From assembly GCA_025558075.1 (NCBI GenBank), contig JAHLKF010000010.1:1-64000 (forward strand): a DNA stretch of 64,000 nucleotides. Reading direction: 5' to 3'. The translations under genes were made by a program, and so were the position numbers. Position 1 is the first letter of the stretch, and each line of letters begins with the position of its first letter. Positions 1-9,798 of this stretch are shown here, piece by piece. This DNA is from Gaertneriomyces semiglobifer (lineage: Eukaryota; Chytridiomycota; Chytridiomycetes; Spizellomycetales; Spizellomycetaceae). The notes under the pieces are model-generated. The model made no database searches and was not told the DNA's origin. It worked only from the letters and a program-made list of their open reading frames with translations.

Positions 1-55
1 AACACCTGGTGACAACAAAAACAAAACACGAAAAACACGAAACATTGATTAGTCC

Positions 56-1070
56 ATGGCGCCGCGGAAACACTCACGCCGTCAAGAGTTACAGGTGCGA
101 CCCATTCCGCTACCTGTAACAGCTCACCACCCTCCTCCCCCCATTGGCGACGATGTTCTTCCGTATCATGAATTCACAGCCGGACTGATTGCACCGAAAG
201 GGAGTGGGAAAACAACGCTTATCTGCAACATCCTCAAATTCTATCAGGGCTACTTCCACGTTATCACGGTCTTCAGCCCAACGTTGCACTGTGACGAAAA
301 GTGGGAAACAGTCCGCCGTTTACCGTTATTAGCCGAAAATGCACAACTCGTCAAATTTCTAAAGAAGAAGGGGCAGAGTGAAAATCCGGTGGTGGGAAGA
401 CCCAGTATCATCGATCAGGGTAACAAACCTTTCAACCCGCATATACCAGACAGTCACTTTATCAGCGAATACGATGAGTCCACGTTGGACGACATGCTTA
501 CAGAGCAGCGGGACATGATCAAAGAAATAGAAGGGTTGGGAGGAACCAAACACCTCGCAAACCGTTGGTTGATCATTTTTGATGATCTTGTAGGTAGTAC
601 CTTATTCAGCAATAAGCGACAGAGTGTGTTCAAAATGTTGAACACGAATCATCGACACGCGTCTGCCAGTTTGCTTTTGGTCTCGCAAGCGTACCGTGAG
701 GTAAGCAAAACACGAGCGTGTTTTTTGATTACCTAACTCCGACGATGTGTCATATCAACACTTGTATTACTAGATCCCCAAAACCGTGCGGGTAAACCTT
801 ACCGCTTTGATTCTTTTTGAAGTGACGAACGAATCCGAGTTGAAAGCGCTTTATGAAGAGAACACTTGCGGAATGACTTGGGATGTGTGGGTGCAAGCAT
901 ATAGGTACTGCACAGAACAGGACTATGATTTTATGTACATCAACTACAAGAAGCCGAAAAAACTCCGTGTTATGAAGAATTTTGATCAGTACATCTTTCT
1001 GGATAATAATTGGAAAAGGCAATACAGTTTAATCTTTAGAGTAAATGAATTTTTATTCCATGACAAGTAA
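56..1070 (+). CDS. A32-like genome-packaging ATPase, two exons
   Basis: Exons are 56-700 and 774-1070, giving 313 aa. The first ATG is at 56. A Walker A motif (APKGSGKTT, about residues 46-54) follows the N-terminal basic segment, and a Walker B (WLIIFDDL) lies near residue 175. Exon 1 ends in SQAYRE and exon 2 opens with IPKTVRVN, which restores the conserved segment after Walker B in packaging ATPases of Polintons and related viruses. The 73-nt intron has a GTAAGC donor, a CTAAC branch-like site and a TAG acceptor. The family pumps genomic DNA into preformed capsids. An intron implies expression from the host nucleus. The gene appears intact. Confidence 0.8.
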
Positions 1071-1225
1071 ATCACTGTTACAACACGCGTGGTCTCTCTG
1101 TGACGGCCAACCGTTCTAACAACCCTCACATTCAGTCTGGCATGTTCTAAGTCATTCCTGCTTCTTCTCATGCTCGAGACCTGGGAACACAACATTTGTG
1201 GCTGCAAAGTTCATTCCAAAGCGTT

Positions 1226-1735
1226 TCATGCCCTTGTTGAACCAACCCCAACACTACAGTGAACTATCATCGGGATACCAGCATAAAGGGTTTTAGGCGG
1301 TGCACCAGGCATAAGTTTGATGTTGCTCTTGGCTTTGAAGTACTTCTTTGTCGTGTCAGTGGTCATTTCGACATAGATACGTGGTGTCGTCTCAGTGGGG
1401 TCAAAGAGACGTCCGTTCCAGCGTTTCTCCTTATCTTCGCTATGGAACGCCACAGCATCTTTGTCCGTAACACAACCTTCAAGACGTTCAAAGAGAGTTT
1501 GCAAAGCACTAAGGTCTTGAGCACTAACGGTGATACCGAACGTGTGATTGCTCCAATTATCCGTGTTGATGGTGTTTGTGGCAAGTTGTCCCACCAACTC
1601 GAGCAATAAGGGACGCACAGTCAGGTTGGTAAACATCAGATTAGGTGCATTGGGATTACTGAGTGTCACAGGTTGAAACGTGGTGTCAGGGTTGTTCTCC
1701 AGCAGGGCCGATGGTGTGAAGGTCGTAACAGTCAT
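1226..1735 (-). CDS. Unrecognised element protein, 169 aa
   Basis: This open frame runs convergently toward the ATPase gene. The frame is open up to 1900, but a TATAAAA box at 1859-1865 lies inside that extension, so the ATG at 1735 (protein beginning MTVTTFTPSA) is the better start. The protein is soluble-looking, beta-rich in composition, with no membrane segment. Its C-terminal half has a basic stretch (KKYFKAKSNIKLMPG). Position beside replication genes would suit a single-stranded-DNA-binding or structural role, but I see no motif that proves either. Confidence 0.5.
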   Translation of the reverse strand: MTVTTFTPSALLENNPDTTFQPVTLSNPNAPNLMFTNLTVRPLLLELVGQLATNTINTDNWSNHTFGITVSAQDLSALQTLFERLEGCVTDKDAVAFHSEDKEKRWNGRLFDPTETTPRIYVEMTTDTTKKYFKAKSNIKLMPGAPPKTLYAGIPMIVHCSVGVGSTRA

Positions 1736-1858
1736 TTTCCAAATGGGGGAAATAGAATTACTGACGTTGCTGTTGCTCTTGTTGGGACCCTGGGGTTCTT
1801 GATGGTTAAGGTTGTTTGCTAGAAAAAAAGCTTCTGGGGGCACAGAGAACCTTTCGCG

Positions 1859-1865
1859 TTTTATA
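1859..1865 (-). promoter_or_regulatory. TATA box for the minus-strand gene at 1226-1735
   Basis: TATAAAA on the minus strand, about 125 nt before the chosen ATG. It would lie inside the coding region if the longer frame were used, which is the reason for choosing the internal start. Confidence 0.4.
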
Positions 1866-2029
1866 TTCCAATCCGTGAAACAATGTAAAATAGTGAGCAT
1901 ACTACTCTATGAGAGTCGACAATATCAGTGGAAGTGTATAGAACTCAAAAGAACAAAATTGGTACGACCTGATGTTCACCGTTCAAAAAGCACGGATGCT
2001 CACATTGTCTCGTTTTTCTTTCATGCACA

Positions 2030-2293
2030 ATGTTGCAGGGCGGTTCAAGACATGTTCAGGCGAAGAACCTTCGAGTAGCGCGTCGGCCTCGGTATCGTCG
2101 ACAGCGACGACAACTTGGTGCCTTTGGGAGAGTCGTGGCACCACCGTGGCAGCGTCGCAACCCACTCGGCAGACTGGTACGACATTTCAATGAAAGTCCC
2201 ACGACCGCCATCTGTCGGGAGCGGAATGATGGGGAAGGCGACGATGTACACTGGTGTTGGACCTCAGACTCAAAACGACGGGTGTGCAGATGA
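2030..2293 (+). CDS. Possible small arginine-rich protein
   Basis: An 87-codon ATG-initiated frame whose first 55 residues carry a dense cluster of Arg (for example RRPRYRRQRRQ) with few acidic residues; the tail is acidic and mixed. Small basic core proteins are common in DNA viruses related to Polintons, which makes this worth noting. Overlapping frames on both strands are also open and no promoter stands out, so it may be a chance frame. Confidence 0.25.
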   Translation: MLQGGSRHVQAKNLRVARRPRYRRQRRQLGAFGRVVAPPWQRRNPLGRLVRHFNESPTTAICRERNDGEGDDVHWCWTSDSKRRVCR

Positions 2294-2374
2294 GATAGTA
2301 GGCATCCCCCTTTTCTCTGGAACCCTCTTTTGCTCACCCATACGGTTGTAAAAACTCCATAAATTCAATACAAG

Positions 2375-3012
2375 ATGGTTCGCCCCGCTAACGTAGAGGA
2401 CTTGACCCTTGTCATCGGCAGTACGAGCGCGCGCGGTTCTTTGAACTCTTAGGTAGCGAAACATTCGAGAACGTTCCTGAAGTGCGTGAAGACCAACTTC
2501 TCCTGTATCTGTACCCTGCAATGGATCAAATCTGCCCCTTGATTGTCAACGCTCGGGATCCAACCGTGTGCCATTGGCCCTTACGACAACACAATCGTAT
2601 GAACACCTTCCTGCTCTTTGTCCCGACGACCTTTCCAGAACCATTCCATATGACACCTTACTCCTTTGCGGAGATCCCACTCGGTCTGGAGTTTCACGTA
2701 CCACGCGGTATGACAGTTCAAATCGAACATGTGGCCGACGCATCCCATTCGGTCGTGCTTCAGACTTTTACTCATGAAACAAACACCAATGGTTGTGTCG
2801 GTACAAGAGAAGTGCAAGGTCTCCATATCACCATTCGGAACCCTACCGCGTCAATACTCACCATCGACCCGACGAAAGCTATTGCTGTAATGCGGCTAAT
2901 ACCTAGGATCGGCGCACCTTCCAGAAGCGTCCCGCTCAACGCATTCAACCCGCCCTCGGATACATTTCAAGTGGTCAATGATGATATGCTTAGTTTTGAA
3001 AGAACTCAGTAG
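2375..3012 (+). CDS. dUTPase-fold-like protein, probably frameshifted near its start
   Basis: The main frame is open from about 2392 to 3012. Its first in-frame ATG is at 2521, but coding-like sequence (RARFFELLGSETFENV) precedes this. An ATG at 2375 in another frame starts a short peptide (MVRPANVEDL) that joins it if one base has been gained or lost around 2400-2450. The region IPLGLEFHVPRGMTVQIE followed by GLHITIRNP and an AIAVMRLIP strand resembles the trimeric dUTPase beta fold, including its final hydrophobic strand. I cannot see the usual catalytic motifs clearly, so it may be a non-enzymatic relative or another small beta-barrel protein. Confidence 0.42.
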
Positions 3013-3033
3013 CGATTACTCGTTCAGTTCTGG

Positions 3034-3041
3034 TATAAAAT
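3034..3041 (+). promoter_or_regulatory. TATA box upstream of the polymerase gene
   Basis: TATAAAAT, 70 nt before the ATG at 3104 and just after the stop of the preceding gene at 3012. The spacing fits an element-borne RNA polymerase II promoter for the polymerase. Confidence 0.5.
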
Positions 3042-3103
3042 AAGATGTTCGACTATTTTGTGTGTATCATAGTTTGAATAGAAAATACACACCATTGTCA
3101 ACG

Positions 3104-6100
3104 ATGAGTACACTACCATTTCAAGTTGTTGAACCTTCTGCAACCAGGACACCTACCTATGAGGTCACAGTTCGCCGTGCACGAGATGGTCGTCCTATCG
3201 AAATTACGATGCGTGCTATACGTTTGGGTAACGATCAAGCGATTGATGATGATCGGGTTCGAGCTCTTTTTGGGATATCTTTTCGGAGTCGAATCTTTGT
3301 TGAGCTTCAAGCGTACCTGCCGAATTGGACACCAACTCAAATCATGACTCGCGTCCATGGATTTTTACAACTGAGAAATGTGGATGGTCCAGCGGTAACA
3401 GTAAATGAAACGGGCGTAGCGTTACATCATGTGACTGATCGACGCTTTGATGATATGTTGGAACGGGCCGTACATTCACAAACCGAAGTTACCATCTACA
3501 CCATCGCCTATTCTTACTACATTCAACGCGATACTCTGAATGTTGGTGCGGGAACAAAAAGAGGTCTGCGTGGTGTTAAAGGTGTTCGCCAAGCATCTCT
3601 CACCACCCATTATCACAATGATCAACCGGTCGCCTGCGCCGCTGTGGCGATCATGCTCCACTTCATCTATACTCGCCCGGATCTGTACCCTTCGGGAAGA
3701 ATGATGGTAGTTCGGGGTACACCTATGGTTCGTGAAGCTGCAGCGCTTCAGACAAAACTGGGTTGGTCTCAAGAAGTGACCATTGCCCAGTTGGAGGATT
3801 TTGTCAAACATCCTGACTATTCTACCTATCGTATCGTATTGATTATCCCCACGCTCAAGTCCATGGTGATGCACGATTGGTCAGGGGTAGATTATGATTT
3901 TGACGCCCTACCCAACCGTATTGTGTATGTTCACTTGGATGAAGTCAAACGTCACTATGTTTCTGTGGATGCGCCTCCCGCCTTTATCAGTCATATGCGA
4001 CGAGCTCAGAACTGGAACTGGTGCAGTTGATGTTCCAGCACCTTCTACATATCTGCTGGACATTCCTGTTGCGACGAGACTGGAGAGCCCCAAGTTGTAA
4101 GATGGCACGTTTCGTGGAAAACAAAATATGCGATTTGTGCGGCATCTCTTATTCACCAAAACATCGCCATGTATGTAACATGATGAATGCAAATTTTGCT
4201 ATCTGGACGTTAATTTTACAGAACTACGATCGCACCGATGTACCATATGGAAAGATTTTACCCAACACAAACCTACCTTTCTGTCCCACGGTGAGCAGGG
4301 TGAAAAGGACCAGTACATGGTTTGGGCATACGACATTGAGAGTTGTCTAGTACCTGTGCCGGATACGGAGTCTCTCCATTTCATATCGGATGAGGGTGGG
4401 AACTTTGTCTTGGATCAAGAGACGGGTAAAGTTAGAACATACACCGTAACGGAACAAACTCAAGTGCCCAATCTTGTCTGTTACCGGAACCTTTTCGACC
4501 ATGTTGGCGACACCTGTGTTGTGGATTCTCTAGAGGAGTTTATTCATTTCATGCTTCAACACAACGACGGTAAAAACGTTTGTCTTGCACACAATGCTAG
4601 CGGATACGACTCACGGTTATTGTTCAACACTTTAATCAAGATGACCGGCTTAGCCACCAGTATCAAACCGATCTTGCGCGGCGGAAAGTTCATGCGTCTC
4701 CAAGTTGGGAATATGATCTTTCTGGATACCATGCTCCATTTGAAAGGTCGTTTGAAGGATCTGGCAAATGATTTCTTTCCTAATAATGCGGATGTTGACA
4801 AGGGCCATTTCCCTCATCTGTTTAACACACCCGAAAATCAACATTATGTGGGACCTATTCCGGACAAGAGCTTCTTTGACCTGAGTTTCAGTTGTCGCGA
4901 CGCCGCCGAGTTACAGGAATTCAACGACTGGTACGCTACTTGGGTGGGGCGCAACGATTGGAACTTTCGCCATGAAATAGTCAAGTATTGTAAACAGGAC
5001 GTGGAGGTCTTGGTTCAGATTGCTCGAAAATACCACGATCTTTGTACTGAAAACCTGGCAGCGTTCGATGAAGACCTTGCTATCTCCCCATGGTTGCACC
5101 CAACCTCAGCAGGTTATGTCCACAATCTGTTTTTACGTTACAACAGCAAGATGATGGAGCTCGACCTGGACGATCCTGACAGTGTGGCTCAATCAGCATA
5201 CGACAACTGGTGCGCCTTGGAAGCTGAAGAATATTACTTTGATCGTGCTGCGCTCCGCGGTGGCCGAACGGACATTCGAAAGTTTCACCATCGTGTTTCT
5301 GATGCTGACTGGGAACGTGGAGAGCGCATCTCCTACATTGATGTGGTGTCGATGTATCCATTTGTCCAAGTGGTCAACGATTATCCGGTGGGGCCGCCTA
5401 TCATACATATATACGATGACGCTTTCTATCCGTGTTACAAACATTTCAATCGACCGTTAGACGGATGCAGGTGTCATATTGAAGAGAGGAGACGCACTCG
5501 TAATCGACGCATCCATGTTGTTGAACACACTGAACAACCCACACCTCAATACCTAGAAACCTTTTTCGGGATCATCTGTTGCGATGTGACACCTCCAAGA
5601 GATTTGTACCACCCTGTCCTTGTCCACTTTGATCATACACAAAACAAGTGTTTGGCGACCTTGGAACCTTTGAACAAGGGTGTTTTCACTTCGGTCGAGT
5701 TACAAAAAGCGGTCACCTGTGGATACAAGATCTCTCGAGTCTATCGCCTTCACGAGTACAAGCGCGCACCATCTAAATGGTCGGGTTTGTTGCACGAATT
5801 ATAAACTCAAACTGTACAACAGTGGGGAGCTTCGGTCTGAAGAAGAAGGTCAGAGACTCAAACAGGAGTACCTAGAAAGGTTCGGAATGGACATTGACCC
5901 CACAAGTTCCAAAACATGCCAGCTGTCAAACAGACATTCAAAATTCTTTTCAACAGTGCTTGGGGAAAGCATGCTGAGACTGTAGACCATCAACAGAGCA
6001 TCATTGTTCATGAAGAAGATGATGAAGATGTGTCAAGCTTCTTACAGACGGTGACTGACGATACGAACCGTGTCAGCTCTTATGATGCTTTGACGAGTAC

Positions 6101-6625
6101 ACGTTGTTCCGATACAAGCACAATCGGGAAAAAAGCCGGCCTGATCTCCATAAGGGTTACATACCAGCGGCCATCTTTGTTCCAGCGTACGGACGCCTCC
6201 TACTGTTAGAGCAAATGCTCAAGCTCGATACCAACGTTCTTATGCATGACACTGACAGTATCATTTATGTAAAGACACCCGATATGCCTAAGGATTTTGT
6301 ACCAGCAGGTGATATCTGGGGAGACTGGGAAGTGGACAAGTTTGAAAAGAAACATTAGGGGATTCGCGAGTTTGTCGGTTTGGGACCCAAGACGTATGGG
6401 TTACGTGGCAACGACGGCTACACTACCTTCAAATGTAAAGGCGTCTCCCTCAAAGTGGCTCACAACAAAATCCTCAATTTCAACACCGCCTTGGAGATTC
6501 TCTTGTCCGATAGAACCGTTGATGTGCCACAATTCACCTTTACATATCATATGGGTCGTGATATGACAAGTCGGCGTTTTTTCAAAAAGATCACGTTTGA
6601 TCAAGACAAGTTGAAGGGTGTGTAA
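3104..6625 (+). pseudogene. Protein-primed family B DNA polymerase, broken
   Basis: The ATG is at 3104. An N-terminal domain runs to the zinc fingers near 4020-4170, followed by the 3'-5' exonuclease: YDIES (about 4329), HNASGYD (about 4594) and YCKQD (about 4987). Polymerase motif A is DVVSMYP (5340-5360), motif B is KILFNSAWGK (about 5940) and motif C is HDTDS (6245-6259). The frame is broken by an in-frame TGA at 4028-4030 inside a CxxC zinc knuckle, frame changes near 4110, 4171-4310, 5795, 5915 and 6090, and a TAG at 6356-6358. A GTATGT...TTTTACAG segment (4171-4221) may be an intron. The family copies linear genomes using a terminal protein as primer. This copy cannot make a full enzyme as read; assembly error could account for some breaks. 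Confidence 0.82.
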
Positions 6626-6727
6626 GATAAAGAAACGAAACAATTGTGGCCTTTTGGACACGGTATTTTAGAGGATATGTGTTAAATAATATGCGCATTT
6701 ACATTGACAAGTGACGTGACATCTGCT

Positions 6728-7006
6728 ATGGACGTTTCCGGTGACCCTGCCACGACCTGCAAAGCACCGGATTGGCTTACCATTGTGACCGTTGTTTTGG
6801 GTGTCCTTCTTGGAGTATCAGAAGCTTTGGGAATCAAAGCACCGAACCGCACTGCTAGTGTCACAGGTGCTCTTTTCAAGGGAACAAAAGCGACCACCAC
6901 AACACTTGTTGAGGCTGTGAGCAGGCGTGGTTCCACGGCGCCCCCGGTTGACCATCCGCACCAGCGTGGTCCAGACGATTCTCCACCGCGCGACCGGACA
7001 CAGTAA
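6728..7006 (+). CDS. Small single-pass membrane protein of the element
   Basis: A 92-codon frame from the ATG at 6728 (the frame is open further upstream but lacks another ATG). A hydrophobic segment (WLTIVTVVLGVLLGVSEALGI, about residues 19-39) is followed by a Thr/Ala-rich and then Pro/Arg-rich tail. It sits about 100 nt after the polymerase stop and 10 nt before the next frame, on the same strand. Small membrane proteins are frequent in Polinton-like elements, but I do not recognise this family. Confidence 0.5.
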   Translation: MDVSGDPATTCKAPDWLTIVTVVLGVLLGVSEALGIKAPNRTASVTGALFKGTKATTTTLVEAVSRRGSTAPPVDHPHQRGPDDSPPRDRTQ

Positions 7007-7016
7007 CGTGACACTC

Positions 7017-7663
7017 ATGGGCATCGATAACGTTACCGTGTACGCACCACGCAGACCGATAGAACGTGTGAATGTTGGAAGTTGCGGAACCCGTTACTTT
7101 CCGTTGCCAACTGGCGAGAACATCGTACCCGTACTACCATTGCAAAAACCATTTATCAAGACTTCCGGAAATCCGATGTCAAGGCGGTGATACAAGCCCC
7201 TTACCCTTTTGGAAGATTTCATACGTTGGCCGCTCAAACCGATTCAGCCATGAAACGTACTCCAGCATCTGTGAGACTCCGACAACCTCCACATGGAACG
7301 ACACCTGTCATTGCTGGACGTTCGGAAGGTCCTCCAAACGCATTTTACGGTGGTAACGTTGATCAAATTCGCAAGGTTACCTATCAAGACGATCCTATGG
7401 AGGGTATCGAGTACCGCACAGGTAAAATAATGAAAGGTGGTGTGCTTAACTTGAAGACCTCCTCTCCTAGTGACAAGTGGATGAAATACCGAACGACCCG
7501 TTTGGTTGGCCCCACAGGGCGTCATCACGGTCCACCATCACAGGGAACCAGTGTGACGGAACGTCGAGCGTCGAGCAGCAGGGCTTCATCTGGTGGAGTG
7601 GTGATCCCTCATGCTGCGGCGGGGTCTGTTGGGTCGCTCCTTGATGAAATGAAAGGATTATGA
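7017..7663 (+). pseudogene. Unrecognised basic protein gene, probably with one frameshift
   Basis: An ATG at 7017 opens a frame (MGIDNVTVYAPRRPIERVNV...) that runs to 7190. A second frame, open from before 7082 to 7663, carries the rest (YQDFRKSDVKAVIQAPYPFG... to SLLDEMKGL). The two overlap over about 7120-7190 with no adequate intron, which suggests a one-base change. If not joined, the second part could begin at the ATG at 7250 and give 137 aa. The composition is basic and Pro/Gly/Ser-rich without a membrane segment. A virion-associated role would be a guess from position only. Confidence 0.45.
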
Positions 7664-7791
7664 GATAGCGTGCACCTCATACTGTACCTTGCACCCTCAC
7701 ACGACCGTCCGACGCAATAGATACCTCGTTTTCTTTTTTCTTCTTGTGCACACTTGATTATTCATTCTTTTTGTGTAGACGCCGCTCCACC

Positions 7792-8499
7792 ATGCCAAAG
7801 TCAGCTGCACCTACCAAGACTTCCCCATCCTTGTATGTCGCTTCGGCCCAGTCGATGGGCCCACCTACGAAACTGGATGAGACATCATCAGCGTCAGTTG
7901 AAACGAAACCTAAGCGGACTCTTTCAGAGGAACAAAAACAGAAGATGAAGGAAGCTCGCGAGAAACGCCGCCAAGAGAAACTAGCCGAAGAACAAAAACG
8001 TCGTGAGGAAGAACTTTTAAAAGTAAAAGCCGAAGAAGAAGCTGCTAATGCTGCCAAGGCTAGAAAGGAAGCCGCGAACGCGAAACGCCGTGAAGCCCGC
8101 AAACGGAAGCAAGAAACCGTCACCGAAAACGAAAACAGTGACACCAAGTCGGACCCTCGTTCCGAAACCGAAACCGAAGAACGTTCGGACCAAGTGTCGT
8201 CTCCCCCGACAGAGACCGTGAGCAACGGTGTTAGTAAACCGAAACGTGTCCGCAAACCAAAGAGTGAACCTAATTTGGATCCTTCAGAGGACAAGCCCCC
8301 AACCTGGTTCACCAAGTTTGTCACCTCCATTGTGAAGGAGCAAGAAGAGCAAAAAGGTGCCAAGATGACCAAGAAGGAACTGAAAGAGTTGGCAAACCAT
8401 GAGGTTGAACAAAGATGGCATGATGGGTACACTCGTGAACGTGTGCGTGGAGCTGTAGATAACCATGTCGCATCCATGTATTCGATGATTTTTGGTTAA
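7792..8499 (+). CDS. Lysine-rich coiled-coil protein, 235 aa
   Basis: The start is the ATG at 7792 in a good context (CCACCATGCC), although the frame is open further upstream. Residues about 45-115 are an almost uninterrupted Lys/Glu/Arg/Ala helix (KQKMKEAREKRRQEKLAEEQ and onward), a clear coiled coil. A Ser/Thr/Glu-rich segment and KPKRVRKPK basic cluster follow, then a more ordered C-terminal domain (PPTWFTKFVTSIVKEQ ... MYSMIFG). It follows the previous element gene on the same strand and ends 17 nt before the convergent gene. Function unknown; it may bind DNA or act as a scaffold. Confidence 0.6.
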   Translation: MPKSAAPTKTSPSLYVASAQSMGPPTKLDETSSASVETKPKRTLSEEQKQKMKEAREKRRQEKLAEEQKRREEELLKVKAEEEAANAAKARKEAANAKRREARKRKQETVTENENSDTKSDPRSETETEERSDQVSSPPTETVSNGVSKPKRVRKPKSEPNLDPSEDKPPTWFTKFVTSIVKEQEEQKGAKMTKKELKELANHEVEQRWHDGYTRERVRGAVDNHVASMYSMIFG

Positions 8500-8516
8500 C
8501 AATATATGTGCGTCCT

Positions 8517-9719
8517 TTATTCATCTATACGTACATGAAGCAAAACATTTTGACGATGAATGGGAAGCAACCCTGTCAACGTTGATTCAAACACTGAATC
8601 CTCATTGTAGAGTAAAAACAGTTCAGCGTCATCACAGCTGAGTTTGACAAGTTCAGCGAAGCGGCACCATTCGATCCAGTTTTCGCCATACTTGTAAGGT
8701 ATACGTTGCTGAAACCCGATGACAATACACGGATGCATTAGGTGCTTGACTGGTTCCATTGTCACATGAGATGAGGTCGCGTCGATGTGGGGTTGATTCG
8801 GCCCGTAGGAACGTTCGTACAATACGGTAGTGCCAATGGAACCCGCGCCCCATCCCAAGGATTTAAAACGCATGGGGCCTGCCGCACCATAACCTGTAGG
8901 ACGTTCCCGCACTCGAATCATCATCTGTCGCATGCTTCTGTGTCTCACAAATGCTTGGATACGTGAAGGAACAAAGGGGCGGTGCATCAATGTACGATCA
9001 TCGCCCGATTCGTCCAAAATAAACTCATCGTCATCCTCGTCGTCTTCCTCTTCTTGCATCATTGATGGTGCATCCTCCGACCATGTCGAATCTTGCGAAT
9101 GAATCGATTCCGAGTCAATGCCGCTACCTTCTTCCAGAGTCGATGTAACATGTTGTACAGTGCGTTCTGCAATGTGTAATGAAAGATCCTGATCATAGTA
9201 ATTGCAAAGAATGTTACAGGGGGAGTAATCAGCATTATTCCGAAACTGATAAACACAGTACTGCAGTGTCGTATCAAAGATGTTGTCGACGAAATTTCGT
9301 TCTTCACGAGTAATTTCAAAAGCGGCTCCGGCGACAAGGTGTAAGATGTTGAATGTTCGCAACATTTGGTGAATCATGGTGAATGTAGAGACTTTATCCA
9401 CGGTGTGAAGACCCCTGACGAACCGTCGAAAAAACCATCTTAACAACGGTTGGCTGATGTCTACCAGTCTAGCAGCCTCTGCAATCGCATGTCCTTTCAA
9501 CATTGTCAACACAGTGTATTGCAGAACACGTTCCCTCAGCTCTGGTGGTAATCGTTGGGTAAGAACCTTTTGAACTTTAACGTCGTCCAACGTATCTTCA
9601 CTCCAATGGATGCCGGTAAACATTTGCATCTCAAAGCGGCCGTCGTTTGTGACATTTTCAATCTTGAATATCCGTCCATGACGACCGTGTAGTACTTGTA
9701 CGTTTCCTTCGACAGTCAT
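8517..9719 (-). CDS. Unrecognised 400-aa element protein with acidic linker
   Basis: The open frame reaches 9770, but the minus-strand TATA box lies within that extension, so the ATG at 9719 (MTVEGNVQVL) is chosen. An N-terminal helical domain (about residues 50-180, with PPELRERVLQYTVLTMLKG) is separated by a very acidic linker (MQEEEDDEDDDEFILDESGDD, about 230-250) from a C-terminal mixed domain. No enzyme motif was found. The long intact frame beside a dead polymerase suggests recent decay or retained selection. It is divergently transcribed from the gene at 9799 through a very short shared promoter. Confidence 0.6.
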   Translation of the reverse strand: MTVEGNVQVLHGRHGRIFKIENVTNDGRFEMQMFTGIHWSEDTLDDVKVQKVLTQRLPPELRERVLQYTVLTMLKGHAIAEAARLVDISQPLLRWFFRRFVRGLHTVDKVSTFTMIHQMLRTFNILHLVAGAAFEITREERNFVDNIFDTTLQYCVYQFRNNADYSPCNILCNYYDQDLSLHIAERTVQHVTSTLEEGSGIDSESIHSQDSTWSEDAPSMMQEEEDDEDDDEFILDESGDDRTLMHRPFVPSRIQAFVRHRSMRQMMIRVRERPTGYGAAGPMRFKSLGWGAGSIGTTVLYERSYGPNQPHIDATSSHVTMEPVKHLMHPCIVIGFQQRIPYKYGENWIEWCRFAELVKLSCDDAELFLLYNEDSVFESTLTGLLPIHRQNVLLHVRIDE

Positions 9720-9757
9720 TGTTACATGTTGGTTTTTCCATTTCACAAACTCTACTC

Positions 9758-9768
9758 TTTTTATATGC
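9758..9768. promoter_or_regulatory. Overlapping bidirectional TATA element
   Basis: The stretch TTTTTATATGC reads TTATATG toward the gene at 9799 and TATAAAAA toward the gene ending at 8517. It lies about 40 nt from each start codon, so one AT-rich core could serve both divergent genes. Confidence 0.45.
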
Positions 9769-9798
9769 ACCTCATAATAGCAATCTCCTCAACCTGCC

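Noticed and set aside
4028..4030. In-frame TGA in a zinc knuckle as evidence of stop-codon recoding
   Set aside because: Host and element genes use TGA as a normal stop, there is a separate TAG and several frameshifts, so decay is simpler.
4287..4311. GTGAGC...CCAG segment as a polymerase intron
   Set aside because: Only about 23-25 nt long, below any workable intron size.
7758..8477. 239-codon minus-strand frame
   Set aside because: Antisense of the lysine-rich coiled-coil gene; its Ser/Phe/Arg-rich makeup is what complementing Lys/Glu codons gives.
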